From the NCBI GenBank assembly GCA_003956705.1, contig QZCP01000363.1, positions 1 through 41,757 on the forward strand: 41,757 bases of DNA, read 5' to 3'. The notes beneath the pieces are model-generated. The model had not been told where the DNA came from. It did no database searches and was given only the letters and a program-made list of their open reading frames with translations. Positions 1 to 12,589 of this stretch are shown one piece after another; within the stretch, counting starts at the first letter, position 1, and the number at the start of each line of letters is the position of its first letter. The position numbers and the translations under genes were made by a program. The DNA comes from Brevipalpus yothersi. Its lineage: Eukaryota; Arthropoda; Arachnida; Trombidiformes; Tenuipalpidae.

Positions 1-49
1 GAGAGAGAGAGAGAGAAGATGGGGCCAAACAGCGGGCTGTCGGTCACTC

Positions 50-112
<63 letters not shown>
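1..112. repeat. (GA)8 then (TC)n, opposed
   Basis: GA at 1-16 and TC at 54-112, separated by 37 nt of unique sequence. The two arms are complementary. Confidence 0.9.
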
Positions 113-1084
113 ATTTTTCTTGAAGTAAACAACATAGCGAAAAAGAACTTGGAGGCAAGAGTGAAAAATCTCTGGTAGTAAAATATGAGGTCTCAGGTCA
201 AATTTACGAGTTGTCTGTCTTCTGGTATTATCGATATATATTTACACGCACATTTTGAACGATATGAACGTATTTTTGGCCCTCAAATTCGGTTGGCCCT
301 GTAAGTTTAGCTTCCATCTTCTCCGCTTACTATGTTCAATCGCGTGGCCCTCCTTCTCTTCACTTTTGCTCAATATTCATCTTGTTATTGGGCTTCCATG
401 TCCCATCCTCTCAGGTCACTTTATCGTCTCCAGTATCTCTCTCAATCTTTTTTTGCTTCTCTCTCTTATACTGATTAATCATCCATTTTGTTCCCTTTTT
501 TTCTCACTCTTGTTCTCGTTCATGGCTTCACGCTGTTTTGTCCACGCCATTGACGTGCACACGAGGCTACCGATTTTCGATAGAGATCGAGATTAATGGC
601 CTCGAAGTAGAAGAAAATTTAGCGATGCAATTTTCGTGACCATCGAGATGAATCTTGCTAGAGGAGCTCTCGTGCAGAGTGAATGTATTCCAGAATGGAA
701 GAGAGAGAGAATTTTGATTTCTCTCTTTCTCTTTCTTTCACTGAAGAAATGAGATGAGAGAATGCAGATAATGGAATCTAGCTGGGAAAAGTCAGTTCAA
801 ACATTCGGTGATGAATCGATGAGAGTAACCCAGAGAAGATCGGAACGAAACTCGAAATTCGGCAAAATTCCTGGAAAATTCTCATTCTTCCTGGCTGTCG
901 GCTCAACAGCATTAAATTCATCTCCATGAAGCTCAATATCTACGGAATGTCGTCTATGTAAGAGGAAGAGAGAGAGAGAGGAAAAGCAAGATATTTTTGG
1001 ATCGACCTCAGAATGTTTTCACTTCACACAGACCCGAATCACCGATCGAATGGTAATTCCTCGGCCATTCTGGGTTTCTGATCA

Positions 1085-1087
<3 letters not shown>

Positions 1088-1149
<62 letters not shown>
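1088..1149. repeat. (TC)n microsatellite
   Basis: About 62 nt of uninterrupted TC, followed by a GGGGGG run. Confidence 0.95.
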
Positions 1150-1151
<2 letters not shown>

Positions 1152-2249
1152 GGGGCTTTTTCGAGGTTCAAATGCCGTTTATCATTGTGTCAAAGATTAG
1201 CTAAGGTCACTTTCACTGTATATGCCGGTTGCGTTTGTGTGAATAAGCATAAAAACCGATGGACTTCCCTTGCAATCAATGAATCGGTAATTTTTGTTGA
1301 TTCACGAGAGTAGAGTAGAGAGTAGAGAAAATTTTCTGTTCTTTTGAACCAATCCATGGATTGATATTTATGTGTTCATGATCCAAAATAAGTGTCTTGA
1401 ATATGTCTAGGATCTCGAAAGAAACAGAATTGAAAAAAATATGCCTCATGATCATGAATTTTTGTACTATCGGTCATCATTTGCATACCTGAGTGCCTGT
1501 GAGTTGAATAATTTTTTTTTCCTCATCAAGAGATTAATTTTTCTTCATTCTTGACGTTCCTTGTAACCTGCTTTATGCATACATGAACCATATTAATCAT
1601 CATCAAGAGTCTGGATATAACTTTGGTCAATAGTTTTTCTCACGCTCATCTTTACACGAACCGTTATATGGAAAACATGTTGGTATGATCATTAGTTTTT
1701 GATCGTTTTTCCATCACCATTTTGACCATTATCAACTCCAATCTTTATGGCATTTACTTTATCATATTCAATTCTGCTTTGATGATTACATTTCAGTAAG
1801 TGTTCAATTTTTCCACCTCATCTTTCACCAATATTTGATGAAGAACAATTGGACAAATATTTCCCAAGACTTGAACTCATAATGGAATTTGATCATCTTT
1901 TGTTTCACCCCTTTTTTAGATCATACCACTGAAAAATTTCAATTCACAAGCACCCCTAAGCACATCAAACAGATGCAAGATTCTTCATTCGATCACGATT
2001 TTCTCACCTTAAAAAAGAATAAAAAAAATTATAATTCAAATAAAATTCCAGCACTATTTACATACAAATTTACATATTAATAGGATTACAATTGAAACAT
2101 CACACCAAACCTTCTCTCTCTCTTCCCCTTTTCTTCATCATAATCAGAACTTCCCGCTCATTAACTTGTTAAGTCTTTAATTTCAATTTTTTTTTCTTCT
2201 TCATCTTCATCTTTTTCTTTTTCTCTTCAATTTTCTTCATCATCTTTGA

Positions 2250-2252
<3 letters not shown>

Positions 2253-2311
<59 letters not shown>
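2253..2311. repeat. (TC)n microsatellite
   Basis: About 59 nt of perfect TC, preceded by a looser TTC/TCT-rich zone from about 2185. Confidence 0.95.
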
Positions 2312-2314
<3 letters not shown>

Positions 2315-3067
2315 TCACCATTAATGCTACCAACTACACTTGTTTGTCTGATATTCATTCGCAATCATTGCAAAACCAGGTATAATTGATGCTCAAGCGG
2401 TGAAAGAAGTACACGAGTGAAGTGTGCTGCTTACATGCTACTTGAAGCGAAAGAATTCCAAGGAGAATCGCTTATCGATCCCATGAATCATCGATACTTG
2501 AAAAATTATCGCCAGATAAGGTGAATGTTTATCGTTTGAAAATTTTCTTCTCTCTCTCTTTCTCTTTCTTTCTTTTTCTCACTATTTAGTAACGGTCATT
2601 ACGGAAGCTGTTATGATACCTTCTGATATGAACGGCTATCTTGCTTGGAATAGTTGAAAATGTCCTCTCTCTCTCACTCTTTCAGGCTACTGATATCTTG
2701 AGCAAATATTTTCCATGCTTACATGGCTGATGACTTCATTTCCGAGGAAGCTTGATAACAAGAAAGCGATACATGCTTGAGTCAGATGTTGGAATTTCTG
2801 CTTCTCCTTCCTTCAATCAAATGCACACTTATAACTGTTTTGATTTAAATCTTTCTCACCAACAGCACCAACAAATTATGGCTCCTTGACGTTTTTATCC
2901 TTCCAGCTGATGATCTACTTTTGAGCTAGTTTACTCGGAAATTACCACAGAATAATCAATTATATCGTATCACTTGACTGGCACACTGAAGTGAAGTGGG
3001 GATAAGAACATTATTTATCTCTCCATGAAACATTTAACTCGATGCCGATGTGTTTACGGTTTATCGA

Positions 3068-3069
<2 letters not shown>

Positions 3070-3109
<40 letters not shown>
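3070..3109. repeat. (GA)n microsatellite
   Basis: 40 nt of perfect GA. Confidence 0.95.
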
Positions 3110-3112
<3 letters not shown>

Positions 3113-3611
3113 ATGAAGGCAATACAAAAGTCGAATATAGTTCATTGCGTAGCACTTGAGTACGAGTATGACTAAATGGTATGGCCACTCGAATTAGCGC
3201 AACTTTTTTTTCTCATGTACTCATATGCCGCGATTAAGGCCTTTTGTGCATGCATTTGATCTCTCTTATTATGATTCTATTTTTCTTTCTCTTTTGCTCT
3301 CAATGAGAGCAACAATTTGGTGTTCAAGATATGCATAACCTGTTGACTTATGATCAGCTGATCTCAGGACAAGAATCAAGAAAATATACTCAGATCGAAG
3401 AGCAAATGATCTCTTATATTCTATCTTGAATATATATGCCTAAAAGTTTCATTGATGGTGAGCAATTTTCGATACGAAACGAAAACGTTCCAGTGTCACC
3501 GATAACTAGACCGGAAGAGAGAAAATACTCTTGATCAACGAGTTTGAGGCCCCATAAAGGTAAAAGATAACAGCTCTCAGAATCAGATTCTCAAAATTCT
3601 AAGCCAAGAAT

Positions 3612-3833
3612 TTAGGAATACCCTATGGTGTTTAATTTAGCAAAAGGCCTGGCAAACGTGACATCAGAAAGCCGGTCGTCTGTTTCAGTAGTATCAATTA
3701 TCCTTATAATGTCACCATCATATGGATATTTGTTACCTCTGTAACTAACAACAGCCCACGTGGATGCTATTTGAACCATTCTCTGGTACCTGAGTTGGCA
3801 GCAAACGGGCGCGATGTCTGCGGCACAGGCCAT
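3612..3833 (-). CDS. Weak candidate: 73-codon protein-like open frame, unrecognised
   Basis: This minus-strand open frame has balanced composition with many charged and aromatic residues, unlike the Ser/Leu or Glu/Arg repeat frames elsewhere. It contains a stretch reading W-A-V-V-S-Y-R-G-N-K-Y-P followed by DIIRIID. That is reminiscent of the 'Y-x-x-x-x-Y-P-G-x-I' modules found near the ends of some transposon-derived animal proteins, but I cannot assign it. A TATAAATA (3855-3862, minus strand) lies just upstream of its ATG. It could be an eroded mobile-element fragment, an isolated exon or chance. No splice partner was identified. Confidence 0.2.
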   Translation of the reverse strand: MACAADIAPVCCQLRYQRMVQIASTWAVVSYRGNKYPYDGDIIRIIDTTETDDRLSDVTFARPFAKLNTIGYS

Positions 3834-3862
3834 TTAAATTCTTTGCTCTTGTCTTATTTATA

Positions 3863-5203
3863 TGTGATTGATCTTGATTTACAATATATACAGTTTTTGG
3901 GTCTTGTGTTGGTTTTATAATGGTTAAAAATTTGTTCCGTGCATTTACTAGTTTTGGCTGTGAAGAAATTTGTTTTTGTAAATTTTATTCACGATTATTC
4001 ATGAATAAAAATGAATTTGAAAAAAATATCGAAATTTTCTTAGTATGCTTTCCTGTTAATGGTATTCTCCTTGGGCAATGACTGTGAACAAGGTTCTCGT
4101 GTAGACAGAACTTGAGAAGCTTATTCATATTATCATCACTATTATTGTGGTCCCATATTGGTATTCACTGGAGACGATGGAGGTGAATGTCGCTCAAATT
4201 TTGAATAATCGTGAGTTACTTGAGCTGTCATGGAGTAAGAAATGATATTTTGAGGAAAGGCTGATGTCTTTCATCATTGACAAGGAAGCATGTCAAACTG
4301 TTCAGACTGGCTAGTCAGCTGTATTGGAGATGTATGGAATCAGCTGAAAGGAGAAATTATATGCTGAGGTCGAGTGTCTCATGATTAGAACTGTTTGAAA
4401 AGTCCAGCTCTGATAGCTCATTTTGTACATGTCTCGATTTTTACAAGAGTGGACTCAAATCAGTATCATGATGTCATTCGAAAGGCATTTTATTTTGCAT
4501 CGAAAATCGTTCTCTCTCTCTTTTCAGAACATCGATCACTACAATATCAGATTATCAGATTTTTTTCAGATGTCTTATGACTATTTTGTATGATAAACCA
4601 TTTTTAGTATGTGATAGTTGTTCTATTTTATACTCGATATCAAACACTATCGAGCTGACCTAATCGGCAACATGTGAGTAAAAACAGCTTCGATAAACTA
4701 ATTGTTTCACTTGATGGTTGTCATTATCATTGTTCATCGGATTATTGATGGAATCAATTTGCCAATGCCAATGATTTGAAGTTTAAAATAATTGAAAAAT
4801 TTGCTCCTTCTCACTTGATTTATTTCAATTTAACATTGACGGATATAGCATGCTGAGCTCAATGAACGTTCGAAGAGAAACTTCAATCAGACGATCCGTC
4901 AAAGAAATTAAGCCTAAGACACAGTAAAATGCAAATGAATGATTCGATAGTGAGTGAATTAAAACACATGAGAGAAGGAGAAAAGAATCGAATATCCATC
5001 AAGTAAAAGCTTTTCTCAAATATACTGCTCAAAGTGATTCTGTGTATGAGGTGCAGGAGGACAAGTCAACAGGATATATCTCGAATATTTCATTAAGACA
5101 GTGAGTGAATAAATTTGTATAAACATTGGAGGCTGTCCACTATGAGAATATCAATAAACGTCCATCTACTTGATTAATCGGACCGATTTTGTTTTCTTCC
5201 TTA

Positions 5204-5262
<59 letters not shown>

Positions 5263-7207
5263 CATTCCATTTATGGAAAAATTGGTGGATACTGATTGGA
5301 ATTTATGAGATGAATTATTTTCTTTCTTCTTCTCTCTCATTTCATTTGATATCTCCAACCGATTCCGCCTGACTGTTATTATGCTATCGTTCTCAATATC
5401 TTAAACTACCAATTCGAGAGAGAAAAGTTCTTATTTCTCTTCATGGCTGTCAAAGGGTATTGAATGCTGAATTTAAGTGGAAAATGTTGAAATGAAATTC
5501 AAATTTCATGGTAACCATTAGAAGTGCGTCGAGTGATCGGAATGTGTGTATGTGTGTATTTGTGTTTGAACACTTGACTCACAATCAACTTGCCATTCAA
5601 TGGTCTCCCTTTTATCGATCATGATTAATATAAGTTAATTATCAGCTATATCTGACCTCCATTCAATACAATTACAATTACAAATGAATCTTCTTCTTCT
5701 TTTTCCTTTTATATCTAGAGCATCTCATTGATTTTTGATTATCATTTTTGCCCAAAAAACGCACCAAAACTTCAATCTTTCCATCAATCTGATGCAAAAC
5801 GTATCAAAATTGCTTCCACATTGAATCAAAAGTAATTTGTTATCCAATGAAGCCTGTCATTCATCGATTTGATTCAAGTGGAATCATTTTCTCTCTTCTC
5901 AACTTGAAATAACTTTCGAACGAATATTTTTCACAATATTTTCTCCTCTTTCCGCCAGATTTTATACTCTCATCATCATGGGTCCTTGAATTGGATTCAG
6001 ATGCCTCAAGATGGTTGGATTAAATCATCATCACCATCACATTCACCATCATCCATCGTCAGGAAAGTATTGCTGTCCCATCAGTGTAACTCTTGGAACA
6101 TAATATCATTCCGGATGATGATGATGATCATATCAAATCGAAAGTAATGATTGAATACGGAAGAAGCAATTAAAATTCAGAAGAAGAATCGATGTAAGTG
6201 TGTGTGTGTGTGTAATACTGAGAAGTAAGAGTTGGACAGAAAAATTTCTTGGAATCATTCACTTTTTTTCCCTTCCGTACTCATACTTATGACTGAATTC
6301 ATTTATATATATATAAGTTTGTTTCGTCATCATTATCAGCCTCTGGTATCATGTAAACATTATATGCTCATGGAATGAAGGGGAAAATGCTTACTTAAGA
6401 CTATAAACATGTGTATATCTTTCGTTTTTCCACTGAATACGCATTTCATTCATACTTTGGATAAAAGTTTTGGCTTCTATTTTTCCGGGGAAAAAATTCT
6501 TTTCCAATTATCGTATTAGTACACAGATATCAATCAAGAAATCTTTACCATGTCCGATGCTATTCTTGCGGCTTCATTTTTTTTCATCACTGATCTGGAG
6601 AATATTTTTCTATTCCCCTTTCATGATAATCATCATCATGATTGCCGCCAGTGTTTGCCGCACGACAAGGTAGAGGTGAGAATAAAAACACGATTCATGA
6701 TAACAAAATCAAAATTTTTCACACCACAACAACAATATGTATATGCTTGTAATCGAGAAATAGGAATGTGATGATAATGGTAGAGAAAAGGTAGAGAGAG
6801 AGTTTGGGCAATTGGAGCCCAAACTATGAACATGGGTATCATTCATTTTACAATTTCATGCATTTTTGGGTTTACGAATTTTTGATTCACAGAATGTCAA
6901 TCATCATCACTGGAATGGAAAATTAAGCCCAACCACAGTGGCGATGATGTGATGATGTGGCGGGTATTCGGGAATCAGATGAAAATTCCATGTCCCGGAG
7001 TGATTGTTAAGTTTGAACAGAGTTTTTATTTTTTTTTCTTCCTTTTTTTGCGGAGCAAAATATACATCAAAAAGTGCCAGAAAGATGCTGGTACCGAGAA
7101 AGAACAAGTGTGCTTGGCGAAACTTGTAGGAATTTTGCTACAACTTCTATTACTACCACCACCACTACTATTCTCCATGTATTACACATGAGAAATGGCC
7201 TCCATTT
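3863..7207. other. Gene-free stretch with scattered simple repeats
   Basis: Contains the (TC)n at 5207-5260, CAT/CAC-rich words at 6026-6055, GAT words at 6115-6130 and (GT)n at 6197-6212. No coding signal beyond short chance frames. Confidence 0.6.
5207..5260. repeat. (TC)n microsatellite
   Basis: About 54 nt of perfect TC. The reverse-strand frame through it encodes Glu-Arg repeats and is not a gene. Confidence 0.95.
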
Positions 7208-7239
7208 CGGAAAAGAATGGAAAAAAAGAGGAGAAGAAT

Positions 7240-7268
7240 AAGAAGAAGAAGAAGAAGAAGAGAAGAAG
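7240..7268. repeat. (AGA)n tract
   Basis: Nearly pure AGA triplets inside a longer purine strand (7208-7270). Confidence 0.9.
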
Positions 7269-7457
7269 TAGACGGAGAATTAAGATGAAGGCAAAATATA
7301 TGAGCACAAAAAAAGAGGTGAGGGTTGCCTTGCTGCTAGCAAGTGTGCTCTTCAGACTTTTTCACATGTAAACAGCGATTTCAAGGTATTCAATTCGTCA
7401 GAATATATACTTTCTCTCTCTCTCTCTCCGGAAGAGAATGGAACAAGAGAGTAAATC

Positions 7458-7458
<1 letters not shown>

Positions 7459-7507
<49 letters not shown>
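7459..7507. repeat. (GA)n microsatellite
   Basis: About 48 nt of GA, 30 bp after a short (TC)n at 7412-7428. Confidence 0.95.
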
Positions 7508-7510
<3 letters not shown>

Positions 7511-8701
7511 TCGAGTCAAGATTTGCCGCTCATTTTTTCTTGTCTCATGGAAACTTTCCATCGCGTCGATCATCCATCCATTCATGTTCACTTGTCTTGA
7601 TTTCATTTTTTCTTCTCCTTATGCATCATCTTTTGCTGTTCTTGTGTTTCTCTACACTTGTCAATGAATTCTCAATCTGAATGGTGTCTCAAGAAAGAAA
7701 GAAAGAAAAAAGAAAGAGAGAGAGAGAAGAGGGATAGTTCAAGAGCAAATTACAATCGATCGTGATAAACAATCAAAAAAGATTAAGGAATGAATAGAGT
7801 AGACAGTGGCCACCTTGTGTGTATGTTGACCATTCTGAAGTGTAGATTTGCACTTGATCGAGGTATGATTGAGAGAAGGAAATTATTTTATTATTATCAT
7901 TATTATATTATCATTGAAGAAGTACGAAATGGAACGAATAACGATGAACTGGCCAAGTGATCATGAAGGTGCTTTAACCATTAGCTAATGTTTACAAGTT
8001 CACCATGATTCCTACTTTCTGGTCTATTTTATTTTTTTTCATTCATAAGATTATCTGGTGTGTGTATGTGTTTGACTTTGGATTCAATTGTTTACGGATG
8101 TACATAAAATTGAAAACTTATCGATTCGATTCGTTCTTTTGACATGTTTCGGTCTCTCAACAGGTCTTGGACTGAGGTGTTGCATTGCAAAGGCGTTGAG
8201 GATCATTTTTATACGATTATAAGGTCAAAATAAATGTGCTCATTTGCTGATATGAATGTGTTTAATGATAAATGTGGGTCAAAGGGCCTGATGGAACATT
8301 TGCAAAAAGGGATAGAGAGAGAGAGAGAAGGTGTAGGTTGGGGGTGGAGAGAGATGGAAGAAGAAACAATGCATAAGAGATTCTTGCAAATTGTTTGTTT
8401 TTTTTCCTTTTCGTTTGTTGTTTAGTCTGACTTATGATGATTAGAGCAATACAAACATTTAAAATTGAATTAAAAATACTCATTTTTCTTATCTTTTCGT
8501 CTTTTGGTTGTTTTGTTTGAATAGGTGAGAGAAAGAGAGAGAGAGAAAAATTGAAGAAAACCGTTATTTTAATGATGTATTTTGCTTTGTTTTCTTTACA
8601 GCTAAGATTTATGCGGGGAAAAAATTGAGAGAATCTTGAATCTCAAAAAAATTGAGTGAATTCAGATAAAGTTAGTCGTAAAATTTTCGTTATGCAATTT
8701 T

Positions 8702-8704
<3 letters not shown>

Positions 8705-8781
<77 letters not shown>
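8705..8781. repeat. (TC)n microsatellite
   Basis: About 76 nt of perfect TC grading into TTTC words. It is one of the longest ungapped tracts here. Confidence 0.95.
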
Positions 8782-8787
<6 letters not shown>

Positions 8788-9835
8788 CTCTTTCTATCTC
8801 TTTTCTCTTTCTCGGTCATGCTGGATCATTTTCTCATTTACGGTGCAATACTTATCAATAAATTCTCAATTTTATATCCACTATTTTGGGTATAGCAAAT
8901 AATAATTCGAATGCTCTTCTATTAAAGTGTGCGTATATGTAGTGAATGAGTCATACCACGAATACACACATTCAGAGAGAATCACATTACACTTTGATGG
9001 TGCAATTCAGATAGTCATCTGAGATTGAGATATTCCATGGAAATGGAATAACGGACATGGGTTGAAATTGAAGGGAAATGGCAAGATGAGAGGGTTGATT
9101 AGGAAAAGTGACTCAAATTGACCATCCATGTTATTAACGAAGTGTAATCGACGAGAATACAGACGTCCATGGATGTCCATGAATGTTGTTCAGTTTCTAT
9201 GTAGGTGTACTTAGTGTGTACATATAACGGTAATTTGTCGAATTGAATCTGAAATTATATGAGAGCTAAGAGACCTCAAATGAACGCTGAACGCATCATT
9301 TAGAAACTTTTTGCTTTTCACACTTTCAGCGTTTTACAACAACAGTTGCCTAAGAACCGTTATTTTCTCTTCCAACGAATCATGAATAATTTTTTTTATA
9401 GATTTTTAGGTATATAGTAAACATTTCGATTCTTCCATACTAAGTATCAGACTAAATTACTGGCATCCAAGGACTTGCAAACATGGTAGACACATGTGTG
9501 TGTGTGTATGTATATATGGTCGTTGAAACAATGTTGGTACATCATGAAAATGAATGGGCGACTGGATGAATGTTCATTCATTATTGTTCTTATACATCTA
9601 CTTCTATCTTTCTTTCTCTCTCTCTCTCTATTTGCTCTTCTACTCACACACACAGCATACAACCTCACAAAATATATGTATTTTTTGGGTCCAGTAAAAG
9701 AAATAAAGACAAAGCTATTAAAGTTGGGAGAGGAAAAATTATGAGAGACATAGATATGGTGAATTGGATAAATGGTACACCGAAAATAACTGGGCGAGAT
9801 CATAACAGTTCTAGACTATAATATAATTCATGGAC

Positions 9836-9909
<74 letters not shown>
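9836..9909. repeat. (GA)n microsatellite
   Basis: About 74 nt of GA with one slip at 9844-9845. A GAAA-rich purine run follows at 9952-9987. Confidence 0.95.
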
Positions 9910-9913
<4 letters not shown>

Positions 9914-11516
9914 TCGTGCCACTAGTTATGATCTGATGATTGTGGTACAGAAAAAAGAGAGAAAAAGAAAGAGAAAGAAAGAGAGAGTGAGAGCGAGAAG
10001 CCAATGTCATACATATTAAATGAACTTTTTAGCTCATGATCCGAATGATAGTGGAGCAGAAAAAGTAGAAAGTAGAAAAAAAGGGCTCAATATCGATCGT
10101 CCATTCTACGAGTGTCCATGAACTCATGAAAGTATGGGATGGGTTGAAGCCATAAGGTTCCCTCTTACCAAGGCACTCAAAGTTTCATTAATGTCTCTCA
10201 TCGATCCATGAACACACAATGTTCTGATCATTTTGTCGGCTAGCATGTGAGGATGCAATCATATTCTTTCTCTCTCTCTCTCTCTTTCTCTTTCTATTCA
10301 TCTCAGACAAAGTTATCAGGCGATTTTCAATCAATGGAAGGCGAGGTCATCGAGCTCACATTGTCTGGATATCAAGTGAATGAAAATGTTAGTAATGTGG
10401 GAAGCTGTGAATAAATAAATAAAACGGGTGTTAAGTGGTAAATGAGATTCCATTTTCCGATGTATATATGTGTGTGTGTGTGGATGTATGTGTGTTTGAC
10501 AGAATGCAATCAAAATGAGATGAAGAAGATAGAAGAAACAAGAACAAAAATCATTCAAGATTGACTTTTTATTGAGTTGAGAATGAAAAACTCATTCCAA
10601 GCTATGAGGAAACTGCGGAAAATAGATCAGATCAATTGTCATCTGTGCAAAACTTACAAAGATGCTCTCTGGGGTAGACTAATGATAAGTCAAGCGACAT
10701 ACTCTCTAGCGTTTAATTATAATTCACTTCATTTGCATAGATTAATCAGTCTGATAGACATGCAAAGTAGGTGACGATTTACCAGCTTTTTCCATCTCTA
10801 CCTCTTTCTCTCCCTCTCTCTATCCTCAGTTTGATTGTGAGTGTATGTATCATCTTCCATTTTTTGAGAATACTCAAATCATGCAATTCACTGAATGAAT
10901 ATTAGCTAATGGAAAGAGAGAGAGAGAGACAAAATATTGGTACAAAAAATAGCGAATATGTCTACATGAACAAAAAATGTAAATGTGAAACGTTACCATC
11001 CCTCGGTTGGTGATGATGAATACAAACAATCAGCGATTATATTTCACCGGAATCAAATCATCATTCACATCTTAACCCTCTGACACACTTGAAGCTTCTC
11101 TCTCGCTCCTCTCAACCATCATTGTGTTTGATGGTGTTTACGTTGAGTTAATTTTCTCTCTTATTTTTCTTCATTTAACTTTACGATAACTCGGATGATA
11201 GTAAAAACTTGTGAATGAAGTTGAAAAACTTTTGACCAAAAGTCCACTTCCGTGTTGCCCAGCGGAAGATCAATGCGTACAAACATCTCTCCATACACAT
11301 AATCACACACACACACATATTCATGGCACATACGCAAGAGATAGCTCAAGTTGACGATCCTGTTAGTGGTCTCAATCAGCAAACAATATCACTTCGATCG
11401 ACCCTGGTACTCATCGATATTTACTTTCGCTCTCTTTTCTTATCAGCACCGAAGCATTCCACATCAATTTGGTGTCAGATCTTGGAGAAATGCTCTCATC
11501 CTACTCTCTCTCTCCC

Positions 11517-11544
11517 TGCTCTCTCTCTCTCTCTCTCTCTCTCT
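11517..11544. repeat. (TC)n at gap edge
   Basis: Perfect TC running into the first N run. Confidence 0.95.
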
Positions 11545-12013
11545 NNNNNNNNNNNNNNNNNNNNNNNNNNNNNNNNNNNNNNNNNNNNNNNNNNNNNNNN
11601 NNNNNNNNNNNNNNNNNNNNNNNNNNNNNNNNNNNNNNNNNNNNNNNNNNNNNNNNNNNNNNNNNNNNNNNNNNNNNNNNNNNNNNNNNNNNNNNNNNNN
11701 NNNNNNNNNNNNNNNNNNNNNNNNNNNNNNNNNNNNNNNNNNNNNNNNNNNNNNNNNNNNNNNNNNNNNNNNNNNNNNNNNNNNNNNNNNNNNNNNNNNN
11801 NNNNNNNNNNNNNNNNNNNNNNNNNNNNNNNNNNNNNNNNNNNNNNNNNNNNNNNNNNNNNNNNNNNNNNNNNNNNNNNNNNNNNNNNNNNNNNNNNNNN
11901 NNNNNNNNNNNNNNNNNNNNNNNNNNNNNNNNNNNNNNNNNNNNNNNNNNNNNNNNNNNNNNNNNNNNNNNNNNNNNNNNNNNNNNNNNNNNNNNNNNNN
12001 NNNNNNNNNNNNN
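11545..12013. other. Assembly gap (469 N)
   Basis: The gap is entered from a (TC)n tract (11517-11544) and left through pyrimidine-rich sequence. The assembly evidently failed inside a long TC microsatellite. The true length is unknown. Confidence 0.98.
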
Positions 12014-12180
12014 CCTTTTTCTTTTCTCTTTCTTGACAAAATTGACCTGAAATCGTCAAGATAATCTTAGCATCAGCGGCAACACTGATCTATTTAGACA
12101 ATATTGTGTGTTTGTGAGCAAAGTGAAGCAAAGTTCGAAAAAGAAGAACAACTCATCATCAAGACGAATATCGGCTCAAA

Positions 12181-12183
<3 letters not shown>

Positions 12184-12218
<35 letters not shown>
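12184..12218. repeat. (TC)n microsatellite upstream of luna
   Basis: 35 nt of TC about 520 nt before the luna ATG. GAGA-type repeats in this position can bind GAGA factor in arthropods, but that is inference. Confidence 0.9.
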
Positions 12219-12220
<2 letters not shown>

Positions 12221-12433
12221 ATTCCTCTCAAGACATCTCATCCCTCTTGAACATATTTCCACCATAACATGAAATCTCTCTTGATAATCATCCAAGACAT
12301 TTATTTATTTCCCTCTTTTTTCTCTCTCTCCTCATCACTTACACAGCATCACATTCGAAAGAGAGAGAACATATTTGAGCTCTTCACCAGGTGTCACTTA
12401 TAGTGATGATGACTCATAGTTTAGATAATACTT

Positions 12434-12445
12434 TGCACATGCGCG
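12434..12445. promoter_or_regulatory. NRF1/Ewg-type palindromic site
   Basis: TGCACATGCGCG matches the NRF1 consensus YGCGCAYGCGCR at 11 of 12 positions. CpG-containing GC words are rare in this AT-leaning, microsatellite-rich window, and the site lies 290 nt upstream of the luna ATG. The Drosophila homologue, erect wing, recognises the same sequence. Confidence 0.5.
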
Positions 12446-12452
12446 TGAATTT

Positions 12453-12488
12453 GAAAGAGAAGAGAGAGAGAGAGAGAAGAAGAGAGAG
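12453..12488. repeat. Purine GA tract in the luna promoter region
   Basis: Interrupted GA/GAA tract immediately 3' of the NRF1-like site. Confidence 0.85.
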
Positions 12489-12551
12489 TACAGTGTGTGA
12501 GAAGAGGTTGTCAAAATAGTTTTCTCTTGACAGAGGAACTGTGAACGTTTC

Positions 12552-12566
12552 CCAATATGAGCCAAT
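12552..12566 (+). promoter_or_regulatory. Paired CCAAT boxes, 10-bp spacing
   Basis: CCAAT occurs at 12552-12556 and again at 12562-12566 in the same orientation, exactly one helical turn apart and 169-183 nt upstream of the ATG. NF-Y-type CCAAT boxes commonly occur in tandem in proximal promoters. Binding is inferred. Confidence 0.45.
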
Positions 12567-12570
12567 GAGA

Positions 12571-12589
12571 AAAAAGAGCCGCTCTTTTT
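12571..12589. promoter_or_regulatory. 19-bp perfect palindrome upstream of luna
   Basis: AAAAAGAGC, one central C, then GCTCTTTTT: two perfect 9-bp arms. It sits 5 bp after the second CCAAT box. It could be a dimeric protein-binding site in DNA or, if transcribed, a tight leader hairpin. Confidence 0.5.

Larger units (their letters stand above)
113..3069. other. Gene-free stretch, left end
   Basis: No recognisable gene between the TC tracts. A pyrimidine-rich frame at 255-596 looks hydrophobic by composition only. A 12-bp palindrome, TCATGATCATGA, lies at 1446-1457. The rest is AT-leaning sequence with no family I can name. Confidence 0.6.
7508..11516. other. Gene-free stretch left of the first gap
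   Basis: Apart from the TC tract at 8705-8781 and the GA tract at 9836-9909, it holds short TG runs (9493-9508, 10467-10482) and a CA run (11305-11317). Frames at 10577-10774 and 11161-11382 have mixed composition but no family I recognise and no splice context. Confidence 0.55.

Noticed and set aside
1050..1313. Ser-Leu-repeat frame, and similar ones at 8656-8895, 24077-24262, 30601-30822 and 41472-41660
   Set aside because: (TC)n tracts are open in all frames; the flanking residues show no conserved protein.
1446..1457. TCATGATCATGA palindrome as a specific site
   Set aside because: CATGATCAT-type words recur across the window by composition, so this single case carries little weight.
3612..3860. 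Assignment to a specific transposon family, based on an FKWP-like word in another frame just upstream
   Set aside because: The FKWP word lies in a different frame and on the wrong side of the YRGNKYP stretch, so the module order does not match.
5140..5358. Glu-Arg-repeat frames (also 7343-7600, 18981-19208, 25380-25613, 27869-28252)
   Set aside because: These are translations of (GA)n, not coiled-coil proteins.
11323..12064. Several frames of about 190-240 codons across the first N run
   Set aside because: They are open only because N bases cannot make stop codons, and their ends are Ser-Leu or Glu-Arg microsatellite translations.
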